This document shows, piece by piece, positions 60,075 through 64,000 of a stretch of 64,000 nucleotides of DNA. Both the position numbers and the translations under genes were made by a program. The stretch lies in assembly GCA_016000085.1 (NCBI GenBank), contig JAECRT010000001.1:154285-218284 (forward strand), read 5' to 3'. How positions within the stretch are numbered: position 1 is the stretch's first letter; each line of letters begins with the position of its first letter. The stretch comes from Sphingomonadaceae bacterium. GTDB taxonomy: Bacteria > Pseudomonadota > Alphaproteobacteria > Sphingomonadales > Sphingomonadaceae. The notes beneath the pieces are model-generated. The model searched no databases. It saw only the letters and a program-made list of their open reading frames with translations, and was not told the origin of the DNA.

Positions 60075-60755
60075 GTGACGATTCTGGGCAATGAAATGGT
60101 CTGCGACGGTCGGACCGCGCGCCAGATTTTTGAGGAAGTGCTGGCCAACCCCGCGCGCAAGAAATTCGGATTCGGGCAAAAACTGGCCATCGTGAACGTC
60201 GATTTCCAGCAAGCCTATACACGGCTGGACCTGTTCAAGACCGCCTATGAAACCGATCCCCGCCAGATCGAATATACCAACACCATCTCGTCGCTTGCCC
60301 GCGCCAAAGGGATGCCGGTGATCTGGAGCCGGGTGGGGTATAAGGACGACGCTGGCGATGCTGGCGTGTGGGGCACCCGCACGGACACGCCCGATTCGCT
60401 TCAGAACATCCGCTACGGCAGCGATCGTCACGCCTATGATCCACGCTGCGAGATCGACGCGAACGACCTGCAATATACCAAGCGGATGCCATCCGCCTTT
60501 TTCGAAACGCCGCTCAACAGCTATCTACGCTGGCACCAGGTAGATACGGTCATTGTAACCGGGGGCAGCACCTCTGGCTGCGTGCGGGCAACCGCCGTGG
60601 ATGCGCTGTCCTATGGTTTCCGCACGATCGTGCCGATCGAAACCTGCGCCGACAAGCATGAGAGCTACCATTTCGCCAACCTGACCGACCTGCTGATCAA
60701 ATATGCCGATGTCGAGCCGGTACAGACGGTTATCGACTGGCTGGAGGCACGATAA
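60075..60755 (+). CDS. Isochorismatase-like cysteine hydrolase (amidohydrolase)
   Basis: LAIVNVDFQQAYTRLD (Asp), VIVTGGSTSGCVRATAVDALSYGFRTIVPIE (Cys). GTG start at 60075 preceded by GGAGG; ATG 60063 is the alternative. Confidence 0.9.
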   Translation: MTILGNEMVCDGRTARQIFEEVLANPARKKFGFGQKLAIVNVDFQQAYTRLDLFKTAYETDPRQIEYTNTISSLARAKGMPVIWSRVGYKDDAGDAGVWGTRTDTPDSLQNIRYGSDRHAYDPRCEIDANDLQYTKRMPSAFFETPLNSYLRWHQVDTVIVTGGSTSGCVRATAVDALSYGFRTIVPIETCADKHESYHFANLTDLLIKYADVEPVQTVIDWLEAR

Positions 60756-61657
60756 TGCAAGAGGGACAGGCCGATCCCGGCCTCTATGATTTCGCCCGCT
60801 ATCGCGAACGCCCCCGGATCAGCTGGCCGGGTGGCAAGACGGTCGCGGTCTGGGTAGCGCCCAATCTCGAATATTATGAGATCGACCCGCCCGCCAATCC
60901 ACATCGCAAGAGCTGGACGAAGCCGCACCCCGACGTTGTAGGCTATGCCCATCGCGATCATAGCAATCGCGTGTCGCACTGGCGCATGGCGGACGCAATG
61001 TCCAAACATGGTTTTCCCGGTTCGGTATCGCTGTCGATCGGCCTGTGCCAGCATCACCCGGCGGTGGTGGCCGACGCCAATGAACGGGGCTGGGAGTTTT
61101 TCAGCCACGGCGTGTACAACACCCGCTACACTTACGGCATGGATGAAGCGCAGGAACGCGCCCTCATCGAGGATTCGATCCATACGGTACGCGAGGCTAC
61201 CGGCCAGACGATCCGGGGGTGGCTGGCGCCCGCGCTGACCCACACACCCCGCACGCTGGATCTGATCGCGGAATATGGCCTGGATTATACCTGCGACCTC
61301 TATCATGATGATCAACCCGGCCCGGTTAAGGTCAAATCCGGCAAGCTGATCTCCATGCCCTACAGCCTTGAGGTCAACGATCATTACGGCTTTTTCGTCT
61401 ATAATATGAGCCCGCGCGACTATGCCGACACGCTGATCCGCCAATATGAACGGCTGGCCGAGGAAGGCGCTCAGTCCGGCACTGTCATGTGCATACCGCT
61501 CCACGCCTACCTCATTGGCCAACCCCACCGGATTGGACCGTTCGAGGAAGTTCTTCGCCATATCGCGGCGGACGGCCGGGCCTGGATCGCCCGCGCCGGT
61601 GAGATCGCCGATCATTATTATGCCCATCATTATGCGGAGGCCGCCCATGGCGCTTGA
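60755..61657 (+). CDS. Polysaccharide deacetylase-fold hydrolase (PuuE/allantoinase-like), copy 1
   Basis: RISWPGGKTVAVWVAPNLEYYE...FPGSVSLSIGLCQHHPAVVADANERGWEFFSHGVYNTRYTYGMDEAQERALI; TAATG coupling to the previous gene. Confidence 0.86.
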   Translation: MQEGQADPGLYDFARYRERPRISWPGGKTVAVWVAPNLEYYEIDPPANPHRKSWTKPHPDVVGYAHRDHSNRVSHWRMADAMSKHGFPGSVSLSIGLCQHHPAVVADANERGWEFFSHGVYNTRYTYGMDEAQERALIEDSIHTVREATGQTIRGWLAPALTHTPRTLDLIAEYGLDYTCDLYHDDQPGPVKVKSGKLISMPYSLEVNDHYGFFVYNMSPRDYADTLIRQYERLAEEGAQSGTVMCIPLHAYLIGQPHRIGPFEEVLRHIAADGRAWIARAGEIADHYYAHHYAEAAHGA

Positions 61658-62561
61658 TCCCGCCTATCTCGACTATCCCCGCCGCGCCGAGGGATATGAC
61701 CATGACCTCTATCCATGGTCCGCGATCCGCGATCGCAGCCCCATCGTCTGGCCCGAGGGCAAATCGGTCGCGGTCTGGCTCTGCGTCAGCCTGGAATGGT
61801 TCCCCATCACCCCATCCGACACGCCATTCCGTGCGCCCGGCCACATGGCGACCGCCTATCCCGATTTCCGCCACTATACGGCGCGCGAATATGGCACGCG
61901 GGTTGGCTTCTACCGATTACTCGACGCCTTTAAAAAGGCGGGCGTCAACGCGTCGATCGCCACCAACGGCGCGATCGCGGAACGCTACCCCAACATCATC
62001 GCCGACATCCTGGCCGACGGGCACGAGATTATCGCCCATTCGACCGATATGAACGGTACGATCGCAACTGGACTGGCCGAAGCCGACGAGCGTGCGTTGA
62101 TCGCGCAATCACTGGCATCGATCGAGGCCGCAGGCGCGCCACGCCCCACCGGCTGGCTCTCCATCGCGCGCTCGCAAAGCTGGAACACCCCTGCGTTGCT
62201 GAAGGAAGCGGGCTTCGATTATGCGTGCGACTGGGTGAATGATGAACTGCCCTACGCCTTCAACAACGGCCTGATAAATCTGCCGCTCAACCATGAATTG
62301 TCCGACCGGCAGATCATCACCGTCCAGCAGCAGTCGGCCGACAGCTATACCCGGCAGATGGAGGACGCGTTCGACTATCTGAGCGGCGAGGCTGCCAGTC
62401 ATGGCGGGCGAATGCTGCCACTGCATATCACCCCCTATATTATGGCCCTGCCCTATCGTATCGCCGCGTTCGAAGCGCTGCTTGGTCGTCTGGCCGCGCG
62501 GCCAGAAGCATGGTTCGCGACCGGCGCGCAGATCACCACCGCATGGAAAGCACAACAATGA
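61647..62561 (+). CDS. Polysaccharide deacetylase-fold hydrolase (PuuE/allantoinase-like), copy 2
   Basis: IVWPEGKSVAVWLCVSLEWFPI...GVNASIATNGAIAERYPNIIADILADGHEIIAHSTDMNGTIATGLAEADERALI. Start at ATG 61647, overlaps copy 1. Confidence 0.86.
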   Translation: MALDPAYLDYPRRAEGYDHDLYPWSAIRDRSPIVWPEGKSVAVWLCVSLEWFPITPSDTPFRAPGHMATAYPDFRHYTAREYGTRVGFYRLLDAFKKAGVNASIATNGAIAERYPNIIADILADGHEIIAHSTDMNGTIATGLAEADERALIAQSLASIEAAGAPRPTGWLSIARSQSWNTPALLKEAGFDYACDWVNDELPYAFNNGLINLPLNHELSDRQIITVQQQSADSYTRQMEDAFDYLSGEAASHGGRMLPLHITPYIMALPYRIAAFEALLGRLAARPEAWFATGAQITTAWKAQQ

Positions 62562-63991
62562 CCCTGCCTGTCATCAATCCCCGGACCGGCGCGGCCGACT
62601 ACAGCATCGCCCCGCTCACCCCCGCCGCGATCGAGACGGCCGCCGCCTCGCTACGCTCTGGCCAACGCAATTGGGCCGCGCTCTCGCCCGTGGATCGCGG
62701 CGTTCATCTCTATACGCTGGCGGATGCGATCACGCGCCACCGTGCCGCGCTGATTGAGGCGCTGGCCGCCGATACCGGCCGCGCCGCCATTTCTGCGATC
62801 GAGGTCGACAGTGCGGTCCGCACATTGCGGCGCTGGGCGGACGATGCACCGGCGCTGATCGCGCTCCACCAGCCGAGCAACAACCCCACCGCCATCCCTA
62901 CCATCACCACCAACACGCGCCTCGTGCCTTATGCGCTGGTCGGTATAATCAGCCCGTGGAACTTCCCCCTCACGCTTGCGCTGATCGACGCGATCCCCGC
63001 GCTGGCGGCGGGCAGTGCCGTGCTCATCAAGCCGTCGGAGATTACGCCCCGCTTCATCCGTCCGCTGATGGCGGCGATTGCCGAGGTGCCGGAGGTAGCC
63101 AATATAATTGCGCTGATCGAAGGTGATGGTGCAACCGGCGCGGCGCTGATCGATCATGTCGATTTTGTCGCTTTCACCGGATCAGTGACGACCGGCCGCA
63201 AGGTCGGCGAAGCGGCCGCGCGTGCGTTCATTCCCGCCAGCCTGGAACTGGGCGGCAAAGATCCGATGATCATTTTGGCCAGCGCCGATCCCGATCGCGC
63301 GGCAGATGTCGCCCTGCGCGCATCCGTGCTCAACACTGGTCAGGCCTGCCAGTCGATCGAGCGCGTCTATGTTGCCCGCGCCATCGCCGAGCCGTTTCTC
63401 GCCGCGCTTACCGCAAAGGCCAAAGCGGTGCGGCTCAACTTCCCGGACATCAGCAAGGGCGATATCGGTCCCTTCATCCATGCCCGTCAGGCTGAGATCG
63501 TACAGGCCCAGATCGACGATGCGGTAGCGCAAGGCGCGCGGTTGCTCGCTGGTGGCCAGGTGGAGACGTTGGGCGGCGGCAAATATCTCCGCCCCACCGT
63601 GTTGGTCGATGTAACCCCCGACATGGCGATCATGGCGGAGGAAAGCTTTGGTCCGGTCATTCCCGTCACAATCTTCGATACCGTCGATGAAGCGGTCGAC
63701 ATGGCCAATTCGGGGATCTTCGGCCTGTCCGCCGCTGTGATCGCCGCGACCATCGAGGAAGGCGAAGCCGTCGGCATTTGCCTGAACGCGGGTGGCATTT
63801 CGATCAATGATGGATCGCTGACGGGGCTGGTCTGGGAAGCAGAGAAATCCAGCTTCGGCGCCAGTGGCCTTGGCCCGTCGCGAATGGGGAATAGCGGGCT
63901 GCTGCGCTTCTTCCGCCGTCAGGCGATCATTCGCCAGTCCGGCACCGCCCTGCCACTCGCCGCCTATTCGGAAGAAGCGCTGGCAGGCTAA
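62558..63991 (+). CDS. Aldehyde dehydrogenase family protein
   Basis: GIISPWNFPLTLALIDAIPALAAGSAVLIKPSEITP; FTGSVTTGRKVGEAAA; LELGGKDPMII; LNTGQACQSIERVYV. Confidence 0.95.
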   Translation: MTLPVINPRTGAADYSIAPLTPAAIETAAASLRSGQRNWAALSPVDRGVHLYTLADAITRHRAALIEALAADTGRAAISAIEVDSAVRTLRRWADDAPALIALHQPSNNPTAIPTITTNTRLVPYALVGIISPWNFPLTLALIDAIPALAAGSAVLIKPSEITPRFIRPLMAAIAEVPEVANIIALIEGDGATGAALIDHVDFVAFTGSVTTGRKVGEAAARAFIPASLELGGKDPMIILASADPDRAADVALRASVLNTGQACQSIERVYVARAIAEPFLAALTAKAKAVRLNFPDISKGDIGPFIHARQAEIVQAQIDDAVAQGARLLAGGQVETLGGGKYLRPTVLVDVTPDMAIMAEESFGPVIPVTIFDTVDEAVDMANSGIFGLSAAVIAATIEEGEAVGICLNAGGISINDGSLTGLVWEAEKSSFGASGLGPSRMGNSGLLRFFRRQAIIRQSGTALPLAAYSEEALAG

Positions 63992-64000
63992 GCCAGCGTG

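Overview
This is a GC-rich alphaproteobacterial chromosome segment, most likely from a sphingomonad, inferred from gene families and codon bias. It is densely coding. I saw no rRNA or tRNA genes and no CRISPR array. Left to right: (1) the 3' end of a GH3 beta-glucosidase; (2) a three-gene signalling operon (small membrane protein, hybrid histidine kinase with Hpt, PleD-like response regulator/diguanylate cyclase); (3) an acyl-CoA dehydrogenase with a TetR regulator; (4) a TetR-controlled tripartite RND efflux operon preceded by a 131-aa unknown protein; (5) pgl, then a leucine/isovalerate degradation operon (isovaleryl-CoA dehydrogenase, two biotin carboxylase subunits, a MaoC protein) divergent from a LysR gene; (6) an esterase/beta-lactamase-family gene with MarR; (7) a mixed segment with a porin, PAS hybrid kinase, CDF transporter, ku-ligD NHEJ genes, glycogen-debranching-like enzyme and GT4; (8) an accessory catabolic region (MFS, PhyH dioxygenase, TonB receptor, AhpD-like protein, SDR, GlxA/AraC regulator, FAD dehydrogenase) in which the TonB receptor is split by an IS630-family element; (9) a DUF3999/DUF2339 pair; (10) a tightly packed divergent ten-gene cluster (CaiB, HMG-CoA-lyase-like, LeuD/LeuC-like, DUF3598-like, tandem alpha/beta hydrolase // isochorismatase-like amidase, two atypical polysaccharide-deacetylase-fold hydrolases, aldehyde dehydrogenase). 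Item 10 is the best candidate for an undescribed pathway; my hypothesis is cyclic imide or substituted maleimide catabolism. Two 45-aa ORFs missing from the supplied ORF track sit in operons (ku-smORF-ligD and upstream of the SDR). Several well-formed operator palindromes were also found by eye. All family names come from recognition of sequence motifs; no database search was run.
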